Assembly: GCF_002979755.1 (NCBI RefSeq)
Contig: NZ_PCPP01000001.1
Span: 2,450,665-2,514,664 of the forward strand
Direction of reading: 5' to 3'
Source of the DNA: Chryseobacterium culicis
GTDB lineage: Bacteria; Bacteroidota; Bacteroidia; Flavobacteriales; Weeksellaceae
Length of the DNA stretch: 64,000 bases
Position 1 is the first letter of the stretch; the number at the start of each line of letters is the position of its first letter. Under the pieces are notes generated by a model. The model was not told the origin of the DNA and ran no database searches. It saw nothing but the letters and a program-made list of their open reading frames with translations. Positions 25,384-33,748 of this stretch are shown piece after piece. The translations under genes and the position numbers were made by a program.

Positions 25384-28284
25384 TTAATTAGGTTTATCAT
25401 CTGTAAGCTCAAATCCCCAATCTTTTCCTTTTTGGGTGGCTGGAATACCTTTCGTCATCCAGACCGGAGCTTTAGCTCCTTTAAGATAATAATCAAAAAA
25501 CTGCTGTTCCCGAATTTGGATATCTTTTCTGTTCTGACGTTTTATAAGGTTATGATCATCACCATTATAATTCAGAAGCCATACTGGTTTTCCGAGACGG
25601 CGTAATGCTGTAAACATTTCAATTCCCTGATACCAAGGTACTGCTCCATCTTTATCATTACTCATAATAACCACTGGAGTTTTTACTTTATCAATCGTAA
25701 AAAGTGGTGAATTTTTAATGTAAAGATCCGGTGCTTCCCATAAATTCTTTCCTAATCTGCTTTGAGATTTCTCATACTGAAACTGTCTGTTCATCCCTGA
25801 AGTCCATCGGATTCCTCCATATGCTGAAGTCATATTAACAACAGGAGCACCACTCCATGCTGCTGCATACATATTGGTATGAGCAATAAGATACGCTACC
25901 TGATAACCTCCCCAGCTTTGTCCCTGAATTCCAATTTTAGTAGCATCTACCCAGGAATTTTGCTTCAACTTTTCAACTCCGGAATTAATATATTCCATTG
26001 CAGATTCTCCTGGAAATCCGTCTGTATAAGAAATATCAGGAGTGAAAACTAGATAACCGTTGCTCACAAAATAAGAAATATTTAATCTTGAAGGTGTCGG
26101 AGCTGGTGCCACATAACGGTTTAAGTTATCCGAAAGCTTCTCATAGAAATAAACAATCATAGGATACTTTTTATTCGGATTGAAATCTTCTGGTTTGTAT
26201 AAAATTCCCGTGGAAGTATTTCCTTTTGGAGTCGTCCAGTTTACCAATTCATCTGTTCCCCAGTTATACAGGTTTTGCTGCGGATTTGTATTGCTCAGTT
26301 TTTGCTGTTCTGAAAAATCTGATGTCGCAAAAATGTTTGGAGAATCCGTATAAGATTCTTTTACTAAAATATATTCTTCAGCATTTTTTGCTTTCTGAAG
26401 ACTTCTGTACCCCCATACGTTTTCCATCTGAATTTTTACAGGATCAGAATTCGACTGAATAGAAGTTTTGAAAATTCCGTTCGCCTTGGATGTATTATCA
26501 AATGCAGATAAATAGATTGACGATTTTCTGTTCAAACTTTTAATATCTTTATCTAAGACGTATGTTTCAAATGTTATTTTATGTTTACGTCCAAAACCAT
26601 TGGTCATATTTCTCGGTTTTTTGGAACCATTCAGAAAGAACTCCCAAAGGTCATAACGGTCTTTGATAATCACAGATTCATCTTTATCTGTCCAGGATGC
26701 AATACCATAAGAACTTGGAAAGTCCGGCATATCAAATTCTTCATCAACGAAAGAAACAGGTAATCCTGAATTCAACGGAAGTGTTTGTTTTGTTTTCACA
26801 TTGTAGCTCAGCCACTTCCCTTTTTCTCTGTCAAAAATCACTACAAAATTCCCAAGCGGAGATACTGCAACCGATCCATCCAGATTCTTAATGACTTCTG
26901 TTCTTTCCCCTGTTTTGTTATCGATCAGGAAATAGGTTTTCTTGATTGATCCTTCCCATTGTGAAGAAATACGGTTATTGATACTGGTGATACCCAGCGC
27001 AAATTCAGCATTTCCTTCGTTTACCAACCTTAAAGTATCTAAGTCTTCACCATCAATATTTCTAAAGAAATCCGGTTTTTCCGTTTGCATTACTGCAGCG
27101 TAAGATTTCTTCAGATCATTTTTCAATTCTTTTAACTGTACCGTTTGCAGATAGTCATCTCTATAATTCCAGATATCTACTACAGCGTGGTCGTTTGCAA
27201 TCATCGCCGTATCTTTTGCGATAGGCTTTGGACTCACCCCAAAATAAAGTTGTTTTCCGTTTTTACTGAAAATAAGCGAACGATTTTCAGAAATCACCCA
27301 CCCTTTTTTCATGTTTGTATTTTCATTGGTGACAATTTCTTTTTTGTTTCCTTTAAAATTAAAGTAATACAACTGATATGATTTCACCAAATCATTCTGT
27401 GCTGAAGAAGTTCCTACATAAGCCAATTGATTTCCTTCTTCGTCAAAAGCCAATTGTGAAAAATCACCTTCCATTTCAGAAATTGTATGGACTGTTCCTT
27501 TCTGCAGATCCACTACCTGTACGGTTTGAAGTGCATATTTCTTTGGTTTGGATTTGTCAGTGTCCTTTTTATCTGCAGATTTTTCATCTTCCGAATCCTT
27601 ACCTTCTTTTTTATCTTTTTTAGGTTTCTCTTCCGGTTTTTTAGTCACAAAAGCAAGCTGCTTCCCATTTTCACTGAACTCGTAGCGTACTACATTATCG
27701 TAGGTTGTACTTTTTCCATCCAAAAGATTTCGTACAACCAGCTGCAATGGCTTTACATTCTTATCTTCATCCTTATTTTCGTCTCCATCTTCTTTATCAG
27801 AAGCGTCATCCGAAGATTTATCTTTTGTATTTTCAAGAAGATAAGCAACGTAAGAACCTGCTTTTTCAGGAACTTTAAAAGATTTTACATTAGGAATTTT
27901 CTCCGTTTTATCATTAAAAAAATCAACGATGGCAAGACTGTCTTTCGTTAATTTATTTTTTTTAAGCTTTTTATCTTTTACCGCTTTTATATCTTTATAC
28001 TGGGGACGGATTTGAAAAACAGCAAACCTGGAATCATTTGTAAAATCCACTTTTGTGGCTCTTGCAAACTTCTTTGAGGTTTTATTTTTAACGGAATATA
28101 AAGAAAGGTTAGAATTTCCTTCCTGAGCATCCACAGAGTAAGCAACCCATTTTCCATCATTTGAGATTTTTCTCGAGCCAATATTTTGCCAGCTGTCATA
28201 AACAGAATGGTCTAAAGGCTTTTTCTGCGCATACATCCAGGAGGTCATGATGAGCAGAATAAAAACTGTACATTTCAACTTCAT
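25384..28284 (-). CDS. Secreted S9-family serine peptidase (prolyl oligopeptidase/DPP-type)
   Basis: A 966-residue exported peptidase with a signal peptide (MKLKCTVFILLIMTSWMYAQ). An N-terminal propeller (about residues 30-680) is followed by the alpha/beta-hydrolase domain. The triad is visible: Ser in GQSWGGYQ (about 790), Asp in NDKDGAVPW (about 878) and His in GDDHNLIKR (about 909). The propeller carries two very charged lysine/acid-rich stretches (about 150-180 and 213-250). It probably cleaves peptides in the periplasm for nutrition. It ends at the 25344-25382 terminator; the first residues place the start at 28284. Confidence 0.92.
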   Translation of the reverse strand: MKLKCTVFILLIMTSWMYAQKKPLDHSVYDSWQNIGSRKISNDGKWVAYSVDAQEGNSNLSLYSVKNKTSKKFARATKVDFTNDSRFAVFQIRPQYKDIKAVKDKKLKKNKLTKDSLAIVDFFNDKTEKIPNVKSFKVPEKAGSYVAYLLENTKDKSSDDASDKEDGDENKDEDKNVKPLQLVVRNLLDGKSTTYDNVVRYEFSENGKQLAFVTKKPEEKPKKDKKEGKDSEDEKSADKKDTDKSKPKKYALQTVQVVDLQKGTVHTISEMEGDFSQLAFDEEGNQLAYVGTSSAQNDLVKSYQLYYFNFKGNKKEIVTNENTNMKKGWVISENRSLIFSKNGKQLYFGVSPKPIAKDTAMIANDHAVVDIWNYRDDYLQTVQLKELKNDLKKSYAAVMQTEKPDFFRNIDGEDLDTLRLVNEGNAEFALGITSINNRISSQWEGSIKKTYFLIDNKTGERTEVIKNLDGSVAVSPLGNFVVIFDREKGKWLSYNVKTKQTLPLNSGLPVSFVDEEFDMPDFPSSYGIASWTDKDESVIIKDRYDLWEFFLNGSKKPRNMTNGFGRKHKITFETYVLDKDIKSLNRKSSIYLSAFDNTSKANGIFKTSIQSNSDPVKIQMENVWGYRSLQKAKNAEEYILVKESYTDSPNIFATSDFSEQQKLSNTNPQQNLYNWGTDELVNWTTPKGNTSTGILYKPEDFNPNKKYPMIVYFYEKLSDNLNRYVAPAPTPSRLNISYFVSNGYLVFTPDISYTDGFPGESAMEYINSGVEKLKQNSWVDATKIGIQGQSWGGYQVAYLIAHTNMYAAAWSGAPVVNMTSAYGGIRWTSGMNRQFQYEKSQSRLGKNLWEAPDLYIKNSPLFTIDKVKTPVVIMSNDKDGAVPWYQGIEMFTALRRLGKPVWLLNYNGDDHNLIKRQNRKDIQIREQQFFDYYLKGAKAPVWMTKGIPATQKGKDWGFELTDDKPN

Positions 28285-28433
28285 ATTTAAAATATTTTAA
28301 GAATTAAAAATAAGATATTTCTTCGACAAATTCACATGATGAACCCATTTCAGGCTAAAAAAATGTCATTCTGTCACATTCCTCATGGTGGTATTTTTTT
28401 TGAGAAGTATGTGGAATAATTAAAATATAAAAT

Positions 28434-30329
28434 ATGATGACTAAAGGAAATATTAATGTATCTGTGGAAAACATTTTCCCACTTATTAAAAAGTTTCTTT
28501 ACAGTGACCACGAAATATTCTTGAGAGAATTAATCTCTAATGCGACTGATGCTACTTTAAAATTAAAACATTTAACAAGCATTGGGGAAGCAAAAGTGGA
28601 ATATGGAAATCCAAAACTTGAAGTTAAAATTGATAAAGAGCAGAAAACATTACGCATTATCGATCAAGGTATTGGGATGACCAATGAGGAAGTTGAAAAA
28701 TACATCAATCAGGTTGCGTTTTCAGGAGCTGAAGAGTTTTTGGAAAAATATAAAGATTCTGCAAAAGATTCAGGGATTATCGGACATTTTGGTCTTGGAT
28801 TCTACTCTGCTTTCATGGTAGCTGAGAAGGTGGAAATCCTTACAAAATCTTATAAAGATGAACCTGCAGTACGTTGGATCTGCGATGGAAGCCCGGAATT
28901 CACTCTTGAAGAAACTACTGATAAAACTGACAGAGGAACAGAAATCATTCTTCACATCGCTGAAGATTCTGTAGAGTTTTTAGAAGAAGGAAAGATCCGT
29001 GAACTGTTATTAAAGTATAATAAATTCATGCCTGTTCCAATTAAATTCGGAACAAAAACACATACACTTCCTTTACCAGAAGGTTCTCCGGAGGATGCTG
29101 TAGCTGAAACGGAAGAGGTAGACAATATCATCAACAATCCGGTACCCGCATGGACAATTGCTCCCAATGAACTGACCAACGAGGATTATATGAAATTCTA
29201 CCACGAGCTGTATCCAATGCAGTTTGAGGAGCCATTATTCAACATCCACCTGAATGTTGATTATCCTTTCAACCTTACAGGAGTTCTGTTCTTCCCGAAA
29301 CTGAGCAATAATTTAAATATTGACAAGGATAAAATTCAATTATACCAAAACCAGGTATTCGTAACGGACGAAGTAAAAGGAATTGTTCCGGACTTCCTGA
29401 TGCTTCTGAGAGGAGTAATTGATTCTCCGGATATTCCATTGAATGTATCGCGTTCTTATCTACAGGCAGATGGTGCCGTAAAGAAAATTTCATCTTATAT
29501 CACGAAAAAAGTTGCCGACAAAATGGCTTCTTTAATCAACGAAAACCGTGAAGACTACGAGCAAAAATGGAATGATATTAAAGTCGTTATCGAGTACGGA
29601 ATTGTTACGGAAGAGAAATTTGCTGAAAAAGCAGACAAATTCACATTATATCCTACAACAGATGGAAAATACTTCCTTTGGGATGAATTGGTAGAGAAAA
29701 TAAAGCCTATACAAACAGACAAAGACAATAAACTGGTTGTACTGTATGCAACTAATGCTGATGAACAGCACAGCTATATTCAGTCTGCGAGAGATAAAGG
29801 GTATGAAGTTCTGTTATTGGACTCTCCTATCATTTCACACGTGATTCAAAAACTGGAAACTTCAAAAGAAAATATTTCATTTGCAAGAGTAGATGCTGAT
29901 CATGTTAATAATTTGATCAAAAAAGACGAGCCGGTAATTTCAAAATTGAACGAAACTGAAAAAGAATCTTTGAAAAAGAATGTAGAAGAGGCTATTCAGG
30001 ATTCTAAATTTACGGTTCAGCTTGAAGATCTTGACAGTAATGATGCTCCGTTCACTATTACCCAGCCAGAATTTATGAGAAGAATGAAAGAAATGCAGGC
30101 AACAGGCGGAGGAGGAATGTTCGGAATGGGAGGCTTCCCGGAGATGTATAATCTTGTGGTGAACTCCAACAGTGAACTTTCTAATCAGATTTTAAAAACG
30201 GAGAATGCTGAGGAGAAAGAAAGTCTGATCAAATATGCGCTGGATCTTGCCAAACTTTCACAAAATTTACTGAAAGGAAAAGACCTGACAGATTTTATAC
30301 AGAGAAGCTATAAGCAACTTGAAAAATAA
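28434..30329 (+). CDS. htpG: Molecular chaperone HtpG (Hsp90)
   Basis: Cytosolic ATP-dependent chaperone, 631 residues. The GHKL ATPase domain shows the Hsp90 signature (YSDHEIFLRELISNATDA), DQGIGMT and GHFGLGFYSAFMVA. The middle domain has FFPKLSNNLNIDKDK and IPLNVSRSYLQ with the catalytic Arg. The C-terminal dimerisation domain is present and includes a glycine-methionine loop (GGGGMFGMGGFPEM). The second ATG, at 28437, is an equally good start. It is transcribed divergently from the S9 peptidase. Confidence 0.96.
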   Translation: MMTKGNINVSVENIFPLIKKFLYSDHEIFLRELISNATDATLKLKHLTSIGEAKVEYGNPKLEVKIDKEQKTLRIIDQGIGMTNEEVEKYINQVAFSGAEEFLEKYKDSAKDSGIIGHFGLGFYSAFMVAEKVEILTKSYKDEPAVRWICDGSPEFTLEETTDKTDRGTEIILHIAEDSVEFLEEGKIRELLLKYNKFMPVPIKFGTKTHTLPLPEGSPEDAVAETEEVDNIINNPVPAWTIAPNELTNEDYMKFYHELYPMQFEEPLFNIHLNVDYPFNLTGVLFFPKLSNNLNIDKDKIQLYQNQVFVTDEVKGIVPDFLMLLRGVIDSPDIPLNVSRSYLQADGAVKKISSYITKKVADKMASLINENREDYEQKWNDIKVVIEYGIVTEEKFAEKADKFTLYPTTDGKYFLWDELVEKIKPIQTDKDNKLVVLYATNADEQHSYIQSARDKGYEVLLLDSPIISHVIQKLETSKENISFARVDADHVNNLIKKDEPVISKLNETEKESLKKNVEEAIQDSKFTVQLEDLDSNDAPFTITQPEFMRRMKEMQATGGGGMFGMGGFPEMYNLVVNSNSELSNQILKTENAEEKESLIKYALDLAKLSQNLLKGKDLTDFIQRSYKQLEK

Positions 30330-30337
30330 TACACAAG

Positions 30338-30362
30338 AGACTGTTTCATTTTGAAGCAGTCT
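30338..30362 (+). terminator. Terminator of htpG
   Basis: AGACTGTTTCA and TGAAGCAGTCT form an 11-bp stem with one G-T pair, followed by a T-run. Confidence 0.8.
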
Positions 30363-30462
30363 TTTTTTATCTTTTTAAACCATAAAAGTCACAAAAGATC
30401 CTGGGCATTTAAGGTTTTTGAAAATCTTAAATTTCCACAGATGTTTGTGGAGAGTTTTTTTT

Positions 30463-30638
30463 GGAAACGCAAAGACGCTATTTTTTTTTATGGATTGTGT
30501 TTTAAGGCGCAAGGATTTTATCTCCGATAAAATTGTATCCCGCTAAATCATGATCCATTATTCTTGCTGGAAAATCTTTGATTTTCTTGCGTCTTCAAAC
30601 AGTATAAAAATAGAAATCCTTGCGCCTTTGCGTTTTCC
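30463..30638. repeat. Long inverted-repeat element, family A copy 1
   Basis: Terminal repeats GGAAACGCAAAG and CTTTGCGTTTTCC lie about 176 nt apart. The interior has TTAAGGCGCAAGGATTTTATC and the matching rest, then GGAAAATCTTTGATTTTCTTGCG. The same design is found at 32083-32257 and, in inverted orientation, at 33438-33669. The 467-nt gap up to 30797 holds nothing else apparent. Confidence 0.65.
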
Positions 30639-30796
30639 CAACGATTTCAAACAATCTAAAAATCGTACACGATTAATCCAAATAAGATTAATATTATAAA
30701 GCTTTTCTGCCTTTTCTATTCGCTTTCATTGCTTTGCTCTACATTTTTTCTGTTTTCTATTGTATAGATTCTGCTTTTTTGCCATTTTTGTATAAA

Positions 30797-31198
30797 ATGT
30801 CGGTCATGCAAAAAGAAAAATTACGTCTCATCAGAAAGCAAAAAGGCTACACTCAACAACAGGTAGCTGACTTCATCGCAACGGATGTATCGAATTATAG
30901 CAGAAAAGAAAGCGGTGATGTAAGAATTGTAAAAGATGAATGGGACAAACTTGCCCGTTTTCTGGATGTACCGTTTGAGGACATTTATGAAGAGGATGAA
31001 CCTGCAATAGTTATCAATAATGATCATCCCGTATTTAATGACAGATCATCTTCTGCAGGAGTTATTACTAACCAGAATAATTATGATAATATTCCGGGAG
31101 CTATCATTGAAAATCTACAGAACTATATTGCTCTATTAAAAGAGGAAAATGAAAGGCTGAAAGATGAACTGAAAGGTCTTCCAAACGGTAAAAAATAA
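30797..31198 (+). CDS. XRE-family helix-turn-helix regulator with C-terminal coiled coil
   Basis: A 133-residue protein from the ATG at 30797 (the ATG at 30806 is an alternative). The HTH domain reads KLRLIRKQKGYTQQQVADFI and then DVSNYSRKESGDVRI (about residues 5-60). A middle region is followed by a leucine-zipper-like tail (IALLKEENERLKDELKGL, about 110-128) for dimerisation. It binds DNA presumably as a dimer. No cognate operator was found. It stands alone between two repeat-rich gaps. Its target is unknown. Confidence 0.85.
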   Translation: MSVMQKEKLRLIRKQKGYTQQQVADFIATDVSNYSRKESGDVRIVKDEWDKLARFLDVPFEDIYEEDEPAIVINNDHPVFNDRSSSAGVITNQNNYDNIPGAIIENLQNYIALLKEENERLKDELKGLPNGKK

Positions 31199-31224
31199 TT
31201 CAGTTTGAAACTGTAAAAATATAG

Positions 31225-31260
31225 ATGTCACTCATATTAAGTTATGGAGTGACATTTTTT
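31225..31260 (+). terminator. Terminator of the XRE regulator gene
   Basis: ATGTCACTC and GAGTGACAT form a 9-bp stem followed by a T-run, about 27 nt after the stop codon. Confidence 0.75.
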
Positions 31261-31293
31261 TTTGGATACAGATTATAATTGGAGTATTTTTTC

Positions 31294-31466
31294 TCTGACG
31301 CAAAGGATGAATGATTCAACTGTTTTATTTCAGGAGGCAAAGAGCTCCGACTTTGTCGTTGATGAAGTTGTATGGTAATGCGTTCGCTTAGAAAATCAAT
31401 TTTATTGATTATTCCTTTGCTCCCTTAAAATAGTAAAGAAAACAAATGAAAAGCTTTGCGTTAAAA
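31294..31466. repeat. Long inverted-repeat element, family B copy 2 (inverted)
   Basis: Ends GACGCAAAGGA and CTTTGCGTTAAAA. The internal order of CTTTGTCGTTGATGAAG, CGTTCGCTTAG and AATCAATTTTATTGATT is that of the reverse complement of the copy at 23548-23722. Confidence 0.6.
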
Positions 31467-31493
31467 AATTCTTTGATTTAAATCCTTTGAAAT

Positions 31494-31790
31494 TTACAAT
31501 TCAGTCAATGGATCCCAGAATAGTTTTTTAAAATTTTTTATTCTAAAATTTTCAATAATGATTCCTTCTGCTTCCAGTTTAGGCTGAAATTCCGGGACAG
31601 ATAATACTCCTGAGCTGGAAATCACACGATGAGCAGGTACATCTTTCGGGCATCCACCCATTGCTTTTCCTACATGTCTGGAATGATTTGGATAGCCAAC
31701 AGCCTTTGCTATGGCTCCATAAGTAGACACTCTTCCTTTTGGAATAAGTCTTGCCACTTCGTAAACCTGTTGTTTAAAAATTTCTTCCAT
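31494..31790 (-). CDS. Alkyltransferase-like protein (ATL), MGMT homologue without the active-site Cys
   Basis: A 98-residue protein of the O6-alkylguanine-DNA alkyltransferase C-terminal domain family. The fold motifs are present: RVSTYGAIAKAVGYPNHSRH (helix-turn-helix with the Arg finger) and GGCPKDVPAHRVISSSG. The PCHRV active site of true alkyltransferases is PAHRV here, with Ala for the acceptor Cys. It therefore cannot transfer alkyl groups and more likely binds lesions and recruits nucleotide-excision repair, as the ATL subgroup does. ATLs usually have Trp at this position, so Ala is a variant. The start at 31790 matches homologues; an upstream in-frame ATG at 31838 would add 16 residues. 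Confidence 0.87.
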   Translation of the reverse strand: MEEIFKQQVYEVARLIPKGRVSTYGAIAKAVGYPNHSRHVGKAMGGCPKDVPAHRVISSSGVLSVPEFQPKLEAEGIIIENFRIKNFKKLFWDPLTEL

Positions 31791-31863
31791 AGCTGAATAT
31801 TCTCTTTTTGCATCATTTTTGAACTCTACCAAGTTCAATGATGTTTCATTAAAAGATAAAGAT

Positions 31864-32010
31864 ATGAAAAAATCATTTTTCAGGCTGCTGAATGCCGTTA
31901 ATAAAAAAGTTCTTCCGAAGCTGAGTAAGAAAGATCCTAATCATCTGACTAAGATTGAAAAGGGAATTCTGGCGTATCGTTATTTTGTGCTGGTGAATTC
32001 TTTGGATTGA
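31864..32010 (+). CDS. Conserved small basic protein of flavobacteria (48 residues)
   Basis: The ATG at 31864 gives a 48-residue cationic protein (MKKSFFRLLNAVNKKVLPKL at the N-terminus, GILAYRYFVLVNSLD at the end). The arrangement resembles short proteins that I recall as common in flavobacteria, sometimes mislabelled SsrA-binding protein; no search was run. It is divergent from the ATL gene, 73 nt away. Six lysines in the first half and a short hydrophobic C-terminal half are visible. Function unknown. Confidence 0.65.
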   Translation: MKKSFFRLLNAVNKKVLPKLSKKDPNHLTKIEKGILAYRYFVLVNSLD

Positions 32011-32082
32011 TTTTTCTGGATTTGTGTGAATGTTTTTCCCGCAGATGACACAGATTTTCACAGATTTTGGTCTTGAATTTTG

Positions 32083-32257
32083 GGAAACGCAAAGACACTA
32101 TTTTTTATATACTATGGGCTTTAAGGCGCAAGGATTTTATCTTCGATAAAATTTTGGACTGTTAAATCTATACAGAATCCTTGCTGAAAATCTTTGATTT
32201 TCTTGCGCCTTAAAAATATCCACATACTTAGGAACTCTTTGCGCCTTTGCGTTTTCC
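32083..32257. repeat. Long inverted-repeat element, family A copy 2
   Basis: GGAAACGCAAAG at the left and CTTTGCGTTTTCC at the right, about 175 nt. Interior TTAAGGCGCAAGGATTTTATC and CTTGCTGAAAATCTTTGATTT match copy 1 almost exactly. A CACAGAT-type repeat (32050-32075) precedes it. The gap 32011-32346 otherwise holds only the terminator of the next gene. Confidence 0.65.
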
Positions 32258-32290
32258 AACAAAATTACACTTACTTATGGTAATAAAAAA

Positions 32291-32315
32291 AGCGCTCCAA
32301 ATAAATTGAAGCGCT
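32291..32315 (-). terminator. Terminator of the deoxyhypusine-synthase-like gene
   Basis: AGCGCTCCAA and TTGAAGCGCT pair with one mismatch. An A-run to the left gives the T-tract on the reverse strand. Confidence 0.7.
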
Positions 32316-32346
32316 GATATTGTAATCTCTGATGAGATGTTTATTC

Positions 32347-33321
32347 TTAAGCGTTTTCTAAGATATAAGAGAACATTAATGGTGCACAGATTGTTGCATC
32401 ACTTTCAACGATAAACTTCGGTGTAGTGATATCAAGCTTACCCCAGGTAATTTTCTCATTGGGAACAGCCCCAGAATAGGAACCGTAAGATGTTGTAGAA
32501 TCAGAAATCTGGCAGAAATAAGACCAGAAAGGAATGTCATGCATTTCCATATCCTGATACAACATTGGAACTACACAAATTGGGAAATCTCCTGCAATAC
32601 CTCCACCAATCTGGAAGAATCCAACTCCTTTTCCTGCAGAGTTTTTAGTATACCAGTCCGCAAGATAAGTCATATATTCAATTCCTGATTTCATTGTAGT
32701 TGCTGTAAGCTCTCCTTTGATACAGTAAGAAGCGAAGATGTTCCCCATTGTAGAATCTTCCCATCCCGGAACTACGATTGGTAAGTTGGCTTCTGCAGCA
32801 GCAATCATCCAAGAATTTTCTCTAGGAATTTCATAGTACTGCTCCAATACTCCTGAAAGGATCATTTTGTACATGAATTCGTGCGGGAAATATCTTTCTC
32901 CTTTAGCTTCTGCATCTTTCCAAATCTCCACGATATGTTTTTGTAATCTTCTGAAAGCTTCTTCTTCAGGAATACATGTATCAGTAACTCTATTTAAACC
33001 TCTTTCTAAAAGATCCCACTCATCCTGAGCCGTTAAATCTCTGTAATGAGGAACTCTTTCATAGTGAGAGTGTGCCACAAGGTTCATTAAATCTTCTTCA
33101 AGATTCGCCCCTGTACAAGAGATAAAATCTACTTTCCCCTGACGGATCATTTCTGCAAGAATTTTACCCAATTCAGCAGTAGACATTGCTCCAGCTAAAG
33201 TGATCATCATTTTCCCGCCATCTTTAAGATGGGCAACATACCCTTTAGATGCATCCACCAATGCAGCTGCATTGAAGTGCAGGTAATATTTCTCTATAAA
33301 TTCAGAAATTGGTTTGCTCAT
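32347..33321 (-). CDS. Deoxyhypusine-synthase-family protein
   Basis: A 324-residue homologue of eukaryotic/archaeal deoxyhypusine synthase, an NAD-dependent spermidine aminobutyl transferase. The Rossmann-like NAD segments (MITLAGAMSTAELGKIL and SGVLEQYYEIPRENS) and the catalytic-Lys region (GAVPNEKITWGKLDI, Lys of WGK) are visible. Bacteria lack eIF5A, so such proteins probably make homospermidine or modify another substrate; the actual reaction is unknown. A promoter with TATCTTTG at 33336-33343 and TTG at 33366-33368 lies upstream. Length is normal. Confidence 0.88.
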   Translation of the reverse strand: MSKPISEFIEKYYLHFNAAALVDASKGYVAHLKDGGKMMITLAGAMSTAELGKILAEMIRQGKVDFISCTGANLEEDLMNLVAHSHYERVPHYRDLTAQDEWDLLERGLNRVTDTCIPEEEAFRRLQKHIVEIWKDAEAKGERYFPHEFMYKMILSGVLEQYYEIPRENSWMIAAAEANLPIVVPGWEDSTMGNIFASYCIKGELTATTMKSGIEYMTYLADWYTKNSAGKGVGFFQIGGGIAGDFPICVVPMLYQDMEMHDIPFWSYFCQISDSTTSYGSYSGAVPNEKITWGKLDITTPKFIVESDATICAPLMFSYILENA

Positions 33322-33335
33322 TTTTTTAATTTTTG

Positions 33336-33368
33336 CAAAGATAAAACTTAAAAACGGAATGCAGTCAA
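33336..33368 (-). promoter_or_regulatory. Promoter of the deoxyhypusine-synthase-like gene
   Basis: TATCTTTG (33336-33343) and TTG (33366-33368) on the reverse strand with a 22-nt spacer, just before the start codon at 33321. Confidence 0.55.
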
Positions 33369-33437
33369 AGCACTTGAAGAAAGTATCATAGAGAAGTATT
33401 TTTTTATCATTTGTTAAATGAGGAAGGTATAAGTTGT

Positions 33438-33669
33438 TGGAAAACGCAAGGACGCAAAGGATTTTAAAGCTTTATGAATATTTAAGGTACAGAAAAATCT
33501 AAGATTTTCAGCAAGGGAAAGTATCATTTTCTCACAGATCACACAGGTTTTTATATGATCTGCAAAATCAACATGAGATAAATTATACAGTATAAAATTT
33601 TATCTTCGATAAAATCCTTGTGCCTTAAAACACTCTGTATTTAAAAAATTTGCAGCCTTGCGTTTTCCA
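33438..33669. repeat. Long inverted-repeat element, family A copy 3 (inverted, with insertion)
   Basis: GGAAAACGCAAG at the left, CTTGCGTTTTCC at the right. The order of internal segments (AAGATTTTCAGCAAGG, then ATTTTATCTTCGATAAAATCC) is that of copies 1 and 2 reversed. A stretch of roughly 50 nt with CACAGATCACACAGGTTTTT is inserted. The gap 33322-33748 contains only this and the terminal hairpin AAAGCG/CGCTTT near 33685-33711. Confidence 0.6.
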
Positions 33670-33748
33670 ACACATTACTATAAAAAAGCGCAGCCCAAAA
33701 TGAGCCACGCTTTCATTAACAATCAACTTAATAATATTCAACAAAGGG

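Noticed and set aside
27487..27951. Forward 154-codon Phe/Ile-rich ORF within the S9 peptidase gene
   Set aside because: Antisense reading of the Lys/Glu-rich insertions; Phe/Ile richness is a by-product.
30463..33669. CRISPR array considered for the repeated gap sequences
   Set aside because: Only three long, inverted and diverged copies with genes in between; no regular repeat-spacer pattern and no cas genes.
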